24,618 bases of DNA from Saprolegnia diclina VS20 (taxonomy: Eukaryota > Oomycota > Saprolegniomycetes > Saprolegniales > Saprolegniaceae), in assembly GCF_000281045.1 (NCBI RefSeq), contig NW_008246071.1, positions 766,800 through 791,417 of the forward strand, given 5' to 3'. The notes beneath the pieces are model-generated. The model was not told where the DNA came from. It made no database searches and saw only the letters and a list, made by a program, of their open reading frames with translations. Positions 9,992 to 21,259 of the stretch are shown piece by piece. A program made the translations under genes and the position numbers. Position 1 is the first letter of the stretch, and every line of letters starts with the position of its first letter.

Positions 9992-12167
9992 ATGCACGAG
10001 CAAGCGCGTGGGCCGTCGCTCTCGGCGCCGCACGCACCGTCGCTCGAGACGCTTGCGGCGTCCATTCCGCTCACGTGGCGTCGCATCTTGCTTGCGCTGC
10101 TCTCCTACGGGCTGTTCTTCACCGACATTCCGCGCAGCGGGTACGGCTTTGCCACGCTGCCCGCAGATACGTTCAACCGGATTCAAGAGTCGGTCTATTC
10201 GTACTGGGGACCGTACAACTACCCTGTCATGCGCATCAACCGCACGCGCAGCGGTGCAATGTCCTCGATGACGTTCGACTTACGGTTGGTAGGTGCGTTT
10301 ACGGGCGCGATCGGTGTCAAGCCAGCGGCCGTTGCTACCGTGTGGAGCTACCGGTCCGATACGTGCTCTGTCGGCCTGCGTGCGCTTGTTCAACATTACG
10401 GCATTCTTGGCTGGTACCTTTTTTCTTCTCAACGAAAACCATTTCCAAGTAGGGATCCCTGTCTCCTCTATGCACATGCCTGTATGAACGTGTCGCTCGA
10501 CCTCGCAACTGTGTTCACCATGCTCGACAACTCGGTTGCATCGCTCGTGTCTCGCGAGTCGCAGCCGACAGCACTGCGCGTCGAGTCGTTCTACAAGGAC
10601 AAGGTGCACGAAGCGCTCGCGCCCACCGATGCCGTGATGGAGCACGAGTTTCGCAGTGTCCAGGCGTACGTCATGCACTCGGCCTACGATGCGTGCCATG
10701 CTTTGCGCGCGATTCGACCCAACTTTTGCGAGCAGAGCCAAGCCGACTATAGCACGCTGAGCGGTACGCTCGTATAGTCCTCCGTCATCGCGTTGATTTG
10801 AATCGGATGTAGCGCCGCGCGCTGGCATTGGCCGCGTCTCGCAGCACATTCAAAAACGATTTGCTTTGGCTCTTGCCGCCTTGGATAGCTCGACGCAGGT
10901 GGCTGAGATGGTTGTGATTGAGAGCGGCGCTGACTTTCGGCCGTGGATTGGTGGCATGGCGATTGTTCGCCCGCGTAACTTTGACATTGTCACGCTCCTC
11001 CGCGTTCGCAACTGCTCGACGCCAAGGGCGTGTACCACCGTGTCGGTCGACGACTACCGGTACGAAGGCGGCCTTCTCAACACCAACACTGTCAATACGT
11101 ACCGCGCCGTGCGATGTCTTCGCTTTGTGGGCCAACTGTACAACATTATTCGCGTCGGCGTCTTGTTTTACGGCTGCTACCTCGCGGCGTCGCGCCGATA
11201 TCGCCCCGCGCTCGGCTGCTTTCTTCGGATCCCGGCCCAAGTCATCATCTACGGCAGTTGGTTTCCCGTCCTTCTCTTTGCGATGGCGCACGCGATGGAC
11301 GCGCCGTTCGTGTACCTGCTCGTGTACCGTGCATTTTCCAGTGTCAACGGCAATCTGGTCATCACGACCGATTACATTTACTTTGTGCTGACGATGCTGT
11401 CGTGCCACATGCGCAACGTGTGGGTGCTCAGCCTCTTGACCAAAGGGCTATTGCTCGCAGCGCGCGACCACCGTCGGGGCCAAGCGATCCTCGGCTTCCG
11501 CGGCTACGTCCTTCCGCTCGTGTCGTTTTGCTCGATCGGCTTTGAGATTCGCTTGCTCTCGATCCGAAATACAGACATCGTCCGCCACGCAGCCATGGCG
11601 CCGAGTGCAAACGTCGCAGCGATTCGGTATTTGCACACACTGCCGAGCAACGTGCGCTACTGGGGCCTTTTCTTGGACCTGCGCTGCCTCCTGATGGCCT
11701 TTCTTTGTCTTCACATTGCACTTCGGTTCCTGCGCGTCAATGTCGTGCGCGCGCGGTCGCTTGTGCCGTACGCAGTGACGTCGTACTGCAGCAGCAGCAT
11801 GTTTAGCACGTCCTGGAACACGCTCTTTGTCGACAAGGACGCGTCGACGGTCTCGATGCACAAGATGGCGACGCAGTCGGCGGTCGCCAATCTATTGTAC
11901 CCGAGCGGCGGCCGGCGACAGGCCGAACACGTGCTCATGAACGTCGCGTGGATGACCGACCCGATCGAATACATGGCGCACGCGCTGTGGTGGACATCGA
12001 CTGTGTTTGTGTACAAGGACAGCCGGTCCGGCTGCGTCTACTACCATCCCCTGAGCTTGCAAGAGCTGCGGACGCACGACGACGACGAGATGGATAACAT
12101 CCTCAGCGTCGTTCGCAAAGACACGCTGCTCTCGCTCCGCTGGAGCGACCGGATCTACACGTGCTAG
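9992..12167 (+). CDS. Paralog D: polytopic membrane protein of an unrecognised family
   Basis: Exons 9992-10253, 10293-10413, 10453-10763, 10813-12167; introns 39, 39 and 49 nt; 682 residues. The start is the first ATG in frame. The two 39-nt introns contain no stop and keep frame, so they were identified from the exact positional match to introns in B and C. The protein has the common plan: FFTDIPRSGYGF; DTCSVGLRALVQHY; DPCLLYAHAC; RNCSTPRACTTVSVDDYRYE; helices around QLYNIIRVGVLFYGCYLAA, QVIIYGSWFPVLLFAMAHAM, LSCHMRNVWVLSLLTKGLLL and GFRGYVLPLVSF; then the tail with AWMTDPIEY and final DRIYTC. About six membrane segments in all. It is convergent with PUS7, 210 nt away. Function unknown. Confidence 0.87.
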
Positions 12168-12169
12168 CC

Positions 12170-12241
12170 ATCGAGTTCAATCGTTATAACAGTCTAGTCA
12201 CGTGCGAACGAATCGAGTTCAATCGTTATACTAGTCTAGTC
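12170..12241. repeat. Pair of 30-nt direct repeats just after paralog D
   Basis: 12170-12199 and 12212-12241 match at 28 of 30 positions (ATCGAGTTCAATCGTTATA, two variable bases, then AGTCTAGTC) with a 42-nt period. They begin 3 nt after the D stop codon, in its probable 3' UTR. The first 13 bases of the motif also occur upstream of D at 9651-9663. Confidence 0.8.
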
Positions 12242-12377
12242 GTTGCTCTGTTCGCTTAAAAGCGCGTAGACGCGGCAAAACCATATAGCAGGTGCAACTT
12301 TGCAGGCCTGTAGATTCCGTGGATAGGACGGTAGGATGCTGCATATGGCTCGTCATGACGCTCTATATTGCTAGTCT

Positions 12378-14745
12378 CTACTCGGTGGCGTTACTGCCGA
12401 CAGTGGCGTCAAAGTCCATGTGCTTGAGCGCTTCCCGAAGCAGCATCGTTGCAAACGAACCAGGAGGAAGCTGGAACGACACGGTCACCGTGGCGTTCTC
12501 TATACACGCGCTATCAGCTGCTGTCGCTTCAACGACTCGATCGATGTACTACCCGTGGTTTGCGTCCAGTGCAGGTCCTTTGGCACGCAAAAGACACGCC
12601 GATACGCCCCCTTGAGTTGCTGCGCTTGATGTTCCGAGATGCCGTGCTCGCTCAGCACCTAAACGCATGCAATTGTGGGCCATGTCGCCATTTCGTCGTC
12701 GTTGCACCTGCTTGTAGTAGTCGCCGACGGCGTGCGTCGGCACCGTCGTGTGGCTCCCAAAGAGGGGCAGCACGACATCGTTGAGATCACAGCGGGTCGC
12801 GTCGTCGGCCGATGCAACGATGCACACGCTGTTGGTCGCGGCATCGAGCACAAGGTCACCAGCAACGACGTTGGCGCCGTACGTGGCGACACGATATGAC
12901 GCGAGGAGGTTGAAGAGAAGGCTCTGGAACGCATGCAGGTACATGACGCGGCGGTGATGCGGTAAATTGAGCACCGCCTTCTCGTGTGCGTCCGCGCCGT
13001 AGCGCTTGAGCCCCTATTTGTTGGATGCATACACGGGACCTAGAAAAAGGGTATGGATGTATACCATGAGCAGAGCGCGCTCGGTGACGGCCGACGGGGG
13101 CAGCGCACGCAGCGCGGCATTCACATCCCGCGAGCTACGAAACGTCGTCTTGGCCGACGCGAGACCCTAACCATCGTCTGTGTCCTCGCTCCAAAGACAA
13201 GGGGGTACCGGTGTGTCGGAATCGGAGGATGTAAACAAAAGCGAGATCGCTCTGGCATAGTCTCGCTGAAAGAGAGCTTGGCCAACATGGTGGGTGCGCA
13301 CGCTCTGGAGCGGCGAGCCCACGCGCTGGAGCCCAAAGTAGTTGATAAAACCAGTCGCGCCGACGCTCGCAAATGCCGCGTTGACAACGTCCGGGGTTCC
13401 CTCGACGTTCCGCAGTCGAATGGTAAACCTAACCCGCCACCTTCAACGCCAAGTCCGAGATGATGGGTCGTACTGGTTGCCGCCCGATTGCCCTAGCGTC
13501 TACTCATGCAGCACTGTATGAGATATCGCGAGATGCACGATACGAACGTACCAGAGGAGTGGCGACGTACGCGAGGTGCCCGACAGCGAGGCCCATCGGT
13601 GCCAGCGCTGTGTGAGCGTCGAGGAGCGCACGGGGTGCGACGCTTTGCGCGACAAGGCGCTGGGTCGTGATTGCGCGCTTGTCCTTGGTGCCGGCGTACG
13701 TAAAGCTAGATGTCGGCGTCTTGGCCGCACGGGCGAGCGCCTCGAGTGCGGTAAAGTGGTCGACGTCGACCTGCGATCCAAGACGTAAGAAACCAAGACA
13801 ATAGACAAGTTGTGCACAACCTTTTGCAGTACGAATTGCACGTAAAACTGCTGTTTGCGCTTGCGCCGCTGCAGCATTTTGGGCGAAAAGAACACGTCAA
13901 TGCCCTGTGCCGCGTTGGTCTTGGTCACGAGACAGGCGGTTGCGGTCGCAAATAGCCGGTGGACCTTGGTCCGCGCCTCCTTTGTGAGCTCTTGCTCCAA
14001 TCGAACACCTATACCTCGTCCGTGAATATGGTCCGCTCACACAGTTGTGAGGTAGAAGGTGTGTACGCACCAGCTTCGGCAGACGGCGCCAACGGCCCGT
14101 GGACGAGGAACGTCATGACGCGCTTGCAGTCGTCGACCGCCAAGCCGCCTTTTTCGAGCTTGACATAGAGCGGGTCGAGCGAGAGCGATATCGAGGCGGG
14201 TATCGTGTCGCCAGCGTCATTGGTCGACGCGCGCACCGTGTCGCACTGCAGCGCGGGGTGGACAAACTGCGTACGCGTGAGTTGGACGTTATGAAAAGGC
14301 AAAGTGGCGGCGTACCTGGATGGCCTTGAGGAGGGCGACCTTGTCCTCGAGGTCGTCCGGGCTGGGTAGCGCGTAGCTGCCAATGGTCCCCGAGGCCACC
14401 GCGGCAACGTCAGCGCACGCGCTCTCGCCAATGCGCTGGAGGAGGAAGGCTTCCCAGCCGCAGTCTGGCACTGCCACCTCAATCGCCTGGCTGGTCTTTT
14501 TGGCCGTCTCGGGCATGGCGTTTGTGGGCAAGGCAGGCGACTGCGCTGCGTCGAGGTCCACGACCTGGCCTGCCTCGTCAACCTCGCGGACTTGAAAGTC
14601 GTCGGGCCTAATGCACTTCGTTAGCTCGGCGCTGGATCAGGCGAGCGGACTCGGTCTTGATGACGCCACGGAAACCAGCGACGTCCTTGGCGCAGAACTG
14701 CGAGAGACCGACGCAGGTCGCGTCGATTCGGTTGGCGCTGCTCAT
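12378..14745 (-). CDS. PUS7: tRNA pseudouridine synthase PUS7 (TruD family), 11 exons
   Basis: Converts uridine to pseudouridine in tRNA and other RNAs (Pus7 is known for U13 of tRNA). Exons in transcription order: 14745-14651, 14607-14316, 14266-14071, 14008-13821, 13770-13552, 13499-13474, 13428-13209, 13166-13065, 13013-12708, 12658-12553, 12517-12378. They sum to 1890 nt, 629 residues, the usual PUS7 size. All introns are GT-AG, about 35 to 62 nt. Landmarks: GFRGVIKTEPDDFQVREVD near the N-terminus; catalytic FTYAGTKDKRA with Asp287; GGNQFTIRLRNV, part of it from a 26-nt exon; GFINYFGLQRVG; MYLHAFQSLLFN; KGAYRRVFCVPKDLHW; C-terminal SFQLPPGSFATMLLRE. The last intron could end at either of two CAGs 3 nt apart. 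Without splicing the gene looks broken; with it every landmark is in frame. Confidence 0.9.
13474..13499 (-). other. PUS7: 26-nt micro-exon of PUS7
   Basis: Encodes TLGQSGGN plus two bases of the next codon. It is flanked by a 52-nt intron (13500-13551) and a 45-nt intron (13429-13473). Including it joins the segment ending VATPL to QFTIRLRNV in frame and restores the conserved Leu-Gly...Gly-Asn-x-Phe-Thr element of Pus7. Another AG 6 nt inside the exon would give the wrong frame. Confidence 0.75.
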
Positions 14746-15226
14746 TCGGCCAAATTGCGGCTTCAAGTGGGATATTCCTTCATAGTTGGGGCCAAACTGT
14801 CGTAAACACGGAATGGAATTCGCCTAAAAAGTACACCTCGAATCTGAGCCTCGGCGCCTTGACCAGAACCCTCGCGTAGCATGCAGTAGCATGGGTGTTT
14901 GTGTTTATGCATGCAATGAACCAAAGCTAACGGTCTACAGGGCTTAGGACAAGATGTCTTGGCCGAGTGACGCTCGTTGGAACAGAGACATAAATGTGAC
15001 TGAGCTTGTTAGCATGCAATGTGGTGTACGAGATCCATGCAAGTACATGGGCGCGTGAACCGCACTGCGATCAATACGATCACGAGCAAAATAATATCGT
15101 CCGTGCAGACAGCCTTAAAGACGCGCGTTTCTTGCACCCAGCTGCAGCACTTGCATCTTTGTCGACCGATTCCGAGGGGGCCCGTGGGTGGCAAGCGCAT
15201 TTTCCAAATCACCGGACGCAGTCGAC
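14746..15226. other. Divergent intergenic region between PUS7 and the first GyrI-like gene
   Basis: 481 nt that must hold promoters for both strands. Upstream of PUS7, around 14810-14816, the minus strand reads CCATTCC, an Inr-like sequence. The region 14860-15000 is AT-richer with no coding signal. No gene seen. Confidence 0.5.
15197..15210 (+). promoter_or_regulatory. Inr/FPR-like start site of the first GyrI-like gene
   Basis: GCATTTTCCAAATC, 17-30 nt upstream of the ATG at 15227. Comparable CATTT-containing sites lie upstream of the second GyrI-like gene (16078-16090) and of biotin synthase (16946-16961). This matches the oomycete Inr plus CAWTTTNYY element in form and distance. Confidence 0.5.
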
Positions 15227-15703
15227 ATGGACCTGTCCTCACCCCGCATCGTCGTCGGGAGCCCGGCGCTATCGCTCGCGGGTCTCTTCGTGGCCAATGC
15301 TTCGGCTACCAACCCAGCGTGCAGTTTGTCCGCGCTTGCCACACCAGCGTTCCACGTGCACGGCAACGATAGCAGCCCGTTTCCGACCTTTTGCGGCGTT
15401 CAGCGTTCCGGCAACCGCACGCAGCCGGCCGATTGGCAGTCGCTTCAGCTTCGCCATTCGACATACGCCGTCTTCCAGTCGATCGAGACCGACCGCACGT
15501 CTCGGGTGTTTGATCACCACGACAACAATGGCCAACGACGTCTTGGTCGTCGTCCCGATGAGAGCGATGCGGCCACTTGGCGTGCGCTGGCAGGATGGTC
15601 CAGCGGCGGCTGGGAGCGCTTTGCGGAGGCGCCCATGTTTGAAAAGCACCCGGTGAACCAAGCGCCAGAAGTGTGGGTGCCCGTGCAGCGACAGCTTCAA
15701 TAG
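15227..15703 (+). CDS. GyrI-like/effector-binding domain protein, diverged copy
   Basis: 158 residues from ATG 15227. The N-terminus (SPRIVVGSPALSLAGL) parallels that of the next gene (TFRIVNGPALSLVGV). Further matches are STYAVF, ATWRALAGW, APMFEKHP and the C-terminal EVWVPVQ. These are the conserved elements of the GyrI-like/AraC-type effector-binding fold (PF06445/PF14526). About 25 extra residues sit between the YAVF strand and the TWRAL helix. They may be a 57-nt in-frame intron (GTGTTTG...GATGAG) or a real insertion. The usual His-Lys-Gly after YAVF is missing, so this copy may have altered ligand binding or be decaying. It is upstream of, and on the same strand as, its paralog. Ligand unknown. 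Confidence 0.6.
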   Translation: MDLSSPRIVVGSPALSLAGLFVANASATNPACSLSALATPAFHVHGNDSSPFPTFCGVQRSGNRTQPADWQSLQLRHSTYAVFQSIETDRTSRVFDHHDNNGQRRLGRRPDESDAATWRALAGWSSGGWERFAEAPMFEKHPVNQAPEVWVPVQRQLQ

Positions 15704-16118
15704 GTACACGTAATCAACGCCCATGCCGTTGCAAGAAAGGAGTTTTCTTGGGACGCCCAGCTGGCCGAGTCGGTTCACTGATCCGAACCGGTTCGCCGCC
15801 ATGTGACCCAAGCCCGCCCCGCAAATCTCCTTTGCACGGGCCAATCAAAAGCCCGAAACGATGCAGTAGCAACCAAATGATGGGGGTGCGTCATCGCAAG
15901 AGTACCATTGCGGAGCACCACGGATCCCACGTCGCCGGTAGTTCAACGACCACCTACAGTGTACACTTCGTGCGTCAGCGTCCGGGATGACTACAAGCAA
16001 GACGCGCACGAGGATGAACGTGCTGGACGGCGAGCTCGATTGTTGAGGATTGCTACAGAGCGGTTGCTGGCCAGAGCGCCATTTTCAAAAATTCCGCTGC
16101 CAACTCCCCCGCAATACG
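15704..16118. other. Intergenic region between the two GyrI-like genes
   Basis: 415 nt. It contains a CCAATCA box at 15841-15847 and an Inr-like GCCATTTTCAAAA at 16078-16090 before the ATG of the second gene. No coding region recognised. Confidence 0.5.
15841..15847 (+). promoter_or_regulatory. CCAAT box upstream of the second GyrI-like gene
   Basis: CCAATCA, 272 nt upstream of the ATG at 16119. The same heptamer lies upstream of three other plus-strand genes in the window, at 16881, 18781 and about 23085. CCAAT boxes are bound by NF-Y in eukaryotes generally; use here is inferred. Confidence 0.4.
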
Positions 16119-16565
16119 ATGCAGTTGCCAACCTTTCGCATTGTAAATGGGCCCGCGCTCTCGCTCGTCGGCGTCCAAGCTCGCTTTCGCGTCGACAAGA
16201 CATCGGACATTGCAGCGCTCTGGCGGTCTCTGCCGACCGTCGACCAAGTCACGTACGGCGTGAGCTACGACTACGACGACGGCTCGTTCATGTATCTCTG
16301 CGCGACGGACGCGTCCGAGACCAAGACGTCGGACAATACGACGGCTGCGACCACGTCGCTGTCGCTGCCGCGTGCCACGTACGCTGTGTTTGCCCACAAA
16401 GGCAGCACACACGAGATCGGGCTCGTCTGGCGCGCGCTTCGGGGCTGGCGCGACGGCAATTATGCGCGGGTGCCTGGGGCGCCAGCCTTTGAAAAGTACA
16501 GCGCAACGTTCGACCCGACGGTCGCGGGTGGCGTCGAGATTTGGCTTCCTGTGCAGACAGCTTGA
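16119..16565 (+). CDS. GyrI-like/AraC effector-binding domain protein
   Basis: 148 residues, single exon, from ATG 16119 (first in frame). A single small-molecule-binding domain of the SHS2-duplication type: an N-terminal strand (FRIVNGPALSLVGV), a central helix with IAALWRSLP, YGVSYDYDDGSFMYLCA, ATYAVFAHKG, LVWRALRGW, a Pro-Ala-Phe-Glu-Lys-Tyr strand, and the terminal EIWLPVQ. This is the core of GyrI/SbmC, Rob and integron-cassette Cass2 proteins, which bind hydrophobic or cationic compounds. There is no DNA-binding domain and no signal peptide, so it is probably a cytosolic stand-alone binding protein. The family is mostly bacterial, which makes a transfer origin possible. Family call good, ligand unknown. 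Confidence 0.8.
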   Translation: MQLPTFRIVNGPALSLVGVQARFRVDKTSDIAALWRSLPTVDQVTYGVSYDYDDGSFMYLCATDASETKTSDNTTAATTSLSLPRATYAVFAHKGSTHEIGLVWRALRGWRDGNYARVPGAPAFEKYSATFDPTVAGGVEIWLPVQTA

Positions 16566-16986
16566 ACCTGTGCATAGAAGTGCTAATATCGATCTAACAC
16601 AAATGGTGCGTGTTATAACGCGTTGGTCGCCATCTTGTCGCCATGCATCGTCGATCTAACACGTTGTATAACGTCGTTGAGTCGAATTGGGTGTACTTCA
16701 AACCGGTTCGAGGATGCGTGAACCGAACGCGATTATGCAATCCGCGTCACGCCTTGGAATTAAATTCCCCGTCACATGCTTCAACTTGGTATTTGTATGC
16801 AAGACGCACCCATTTAATAAAAGTACCCAGCACAAGGCCAGTGACGTCAACGGCGCGGCCGCTCGCTCCAATGTTTTGAGCCAATCAGAAGGCGCTTGGG
16901 TGGATCGCCACCTGGTTTTGGGACTCGCGAGGGATTTTCGACCAACTCATTTGCCAACTTCGCGGCTTCCCCTCAGATCTGCCAGC
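16566..16986. other. Intergenic region upstream of biotin synthase
   Basis: 421 nt. Related TCGATCTAACAC words occur twice (about 16590-16601 and 16650-16661). A CCAATCAG box lies at 16881-16888 and an Inr/FPR-like CTCATTTGCCAACTTC at 16946-16961. No gene recognised. Confidence 0.5.
16881..16888 (+). promoter_or_regulatory. CCAAT box of the biotin synthase promoter
   Basis: CCAATCAG, 99-106 nt upstream of the ATG and about 60 nt before the Inr-like site at 16946, a normal position for a CCAAT box. The identical octamer is found before NSUN2. Confidence 0.5.
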
Positions 16987-18197
16987 ATGCTCTCCCGCGT
17001 CGTCCTCCGCGCCCCGCGCGCCGCCCGCGCGGCCTCGTCGCTCTCGCTGAACGGCGTCTCGTCCGAAGTCCGCACGGTACGCAGCATGCGACGGATGAGG
17101 CGGCAGAGACCTCATGCATCTGTAGGACTGGAGCTACGACGAGGTCAAGGAGATTTACAACAAGCCGCTGCTCGAGCTCATCTACCAGGCCGCGACCGTC
17201 CACCGCATCCACTTTGACCCGCGCGAGGTGCAGCAGTGCACGCTCCTCTCGATCAAGACGGGCGGCTGCACGGAGGACTGCAAGTACTGCTCGCAGTCGT
17301 CCAAGCACAAGACGTTTGTCAAGCCCGAGCCGCGCAAGAAGGTTGACGAGGTGCTCGAGATGGCCGCCCGCGCCAAGGCCGCTGGTAGCACGCGCTTCTG
17401 CATGGGTTCGGCGTGGCGCGAGGTCGGCAAGAAGAACGCGTTCAAGGACGTGCTCACGATGGTGCGCGAAGTCAACGGCATGGGCATGGAGGTGTGCTGC
17501 ACGCTCGGCATGATCACGGAAGAGCAGGCCGTCCAGCTCAAGGAGGCCGGCCTCGCGGCCTACAACCACAACTTGGACACGAGCCGCGAGCACTACCCGA
17601 ATGTCATTACGACGCGCACGTACGACGATCGGCTCAACACGATCGCCAACGTCCGCAAGGCCGGCATTTCGGTCTGCTGCGGTGGTATCCTTGGCATTGG
17701 CGAGAAGGACGACGACCGCGTCGGTCTCTTGCACACGCTCGCGACGATGGAAGAGCACCCCGAGTCGGTGCCCGTCAACGCTCTCGGTATGTGTTCCACC
17801 TTCCCTATGTGCAGGGTTCTTAGATCTTGTGTCTCTAGTGTCGGTCCAGGGGACGCCGCTCGCGGATGCCAACTTGAAGGCGGTTACGGCCTTTGACATG
17901 GCGCGCGCGATTGCGACCGCCCGCATCCTCATGCCCAAGACCATGGTGCGCCTCAGCGCGGGTCGCATGTCGTTCTCGGACGCGGAGCAGGGGTTCCTCT
18001 TCATGGCCGGTGCCAACTCGATCTTCAACGGCGACACGCTCCTCACGACGGCCAACCCGGCGTTTGAGAAGGACAACCAGCTCTTCACCGACTTGGGTCT
18101 TGTCGGCAAGAAGTCGCACACGGCCAACAAGAAGACGCCGTACATTGTCAAGGTCACGCACTCGGCGACCGACGAGCCCCAGGTCGCGTCCATGTAA
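16987..18197 (+). CDS. BIO2: Biotin synthase, mitochondrial
   Basis: Radical-SAM enzyme that inserts sulfur into dethiobiotin, the last step of biotin synthesis. Exons 16987-17076, 17126-17786, 17839-18197; introns 49 and 52 nt; 369 residues. Residues 1-30 are Arg/Ala/Ser-rich with no acidic residue until near the end, a mitochondrial transit peptide; intron 1 lies exactly between it and the enzyme domain. The cluster motif is Cys78-x3-Cys82-x2-Cys85 ([13 protein letters not shown]). The second, [2Fe-2S] cluster ligands are all visible: Cys in [17 protein letters not shown] and [13 protein letters not shown], and Arg in VRLSAGR. The [12 protein letters not shown] motif is intact. Length and motifs are full, so it should be active. 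Convergent with the small gene at 18329. Confidence 0.97.
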
Positions 18198-18328
18198 TGA
18201 TGGCCCGTGTAAGAAATAGAAATTGGTATTGTGTCTTGTGACGAAGCGTCTCAATGTTCAGAGGAGATACCAGAGTCCTAGTAGGTAGGTAGCACGCTCC
18301 TCGCCGTGGTCAAGCGCATCAACTCGGC

Positions 18329-18709
18329 TCAAGGATACCAGGGGACCAAGTCACACAACGTACGGATCTGGCTCATGATCAGCGTCACATTGTGGGCCAC
18401 AAGTGCAAAGACCAGCGTCCAATCGATCGAATGACTTAGCCTGCGGCCCAATTCCTCATACGTAATTGACGTGCGGTCCGCTGGGACCACGTACTGACGG
18501 CCCGGAGCTCGACCGGGGTGGCCATCAACCTTCGATGATGATCCTCGTGGCGACGTCATCTCGACAGCCAGCACGTGTCCACGACATCGCTCCCGACGGT
18601 GGGACCTGAGCTTGTATAGCCAGGCAATATCGACTGGCGCGCCAGACGGACTGTGTAAGAGCGCTGCCTGGTTCTACTAAGCTTACCTGGTTGCCATCAT
18701 GGTGCTCAT
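18329..18709 (-). CDS. Small orphan protein, two exons
   Basis: Exons 18709-18687 and 18650-18329, joined across a 36-nt intron (GTAAGC...ACACAG); 114 residues from the ATG at 18709. The join turns the short start (MSTMMATS) into the frame of the long second exon without a stop. I recognise no family. Visible features are a basic stretch (YKLRSHRRERCRGH), a Gly/Pro/Arg-rich segment that could itself be a 36-nt in-frame intron (GTTGATGG...CCGTCAG), TSITYEELGRRLSHSIDW, and one hydrophobic stretch, WTLVFALVAHNVTLIM. It is divergent from NSUN2, with 100 nt between the two start codons, so they probably share a promoter. Coding status rests on the open frame and clean splice sites only. Confidence 0.45.
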
Positions 18710-18780
18710 CCGTTGCTGGCGCCAACTGGAGCGTGTTTTTAGCCAAGTCGATCCGGATACCGGTGTGGTATCCGTCGTTT

Positions 18781-18788
18781 CCAATCAG
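18781..18788 (+). promoter_or_regulatory. CCAAT box in the NSUN2 / small-gene divergent promoter
   Basis: CCAATCAG, 22-29 nt upstream of the NSUN2 ATG and about 72 nt upstream of the minus-strand ATG at 18709. It is very close to the NSUN2 start, so it might serve the minus-strand gene instead, or both. Confidence 0.4.
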
Positions 18789-18809
18789 TGAGCCAAAGCG
18801 AGATTAACC

Positions 18810-21198
<2,389 letters not shown>

Positions 21199-21259
21199 GC
21201 AAGTGTAGAAGGAAGGATACAAAAACTAAGTAAACGACACCCTTTGTATGACAAGAGCC

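Noticed and set aside
13425-13436. A 12-nt GT-AG gap or single-base frameshift in PUS7 near the FTIRLRNV segment
   Set aside because: Far too short for an intron. The 45-nt intron 13429-13473 with the 26-nt exon gives a perfect family match without any indel.
12378-14745. Reading PUS7 as a frameshifted pseudogene
   Set aside because: Every apparent frameshift or stop is removed by a GT-AG intron of normal size for this genome, and the exon sum is a multiple of three with all family motifs in frame.
16973-18193. Long minus-strand open frame (406 codons) opposite biotin synthase
   Set aside because: Mirror of strong G/C third-position codon use in the plus-strand gene; low-complexity Arg/Val/Leu composition, no domain, no splice logic. 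Biotin synthase fully explains the region.
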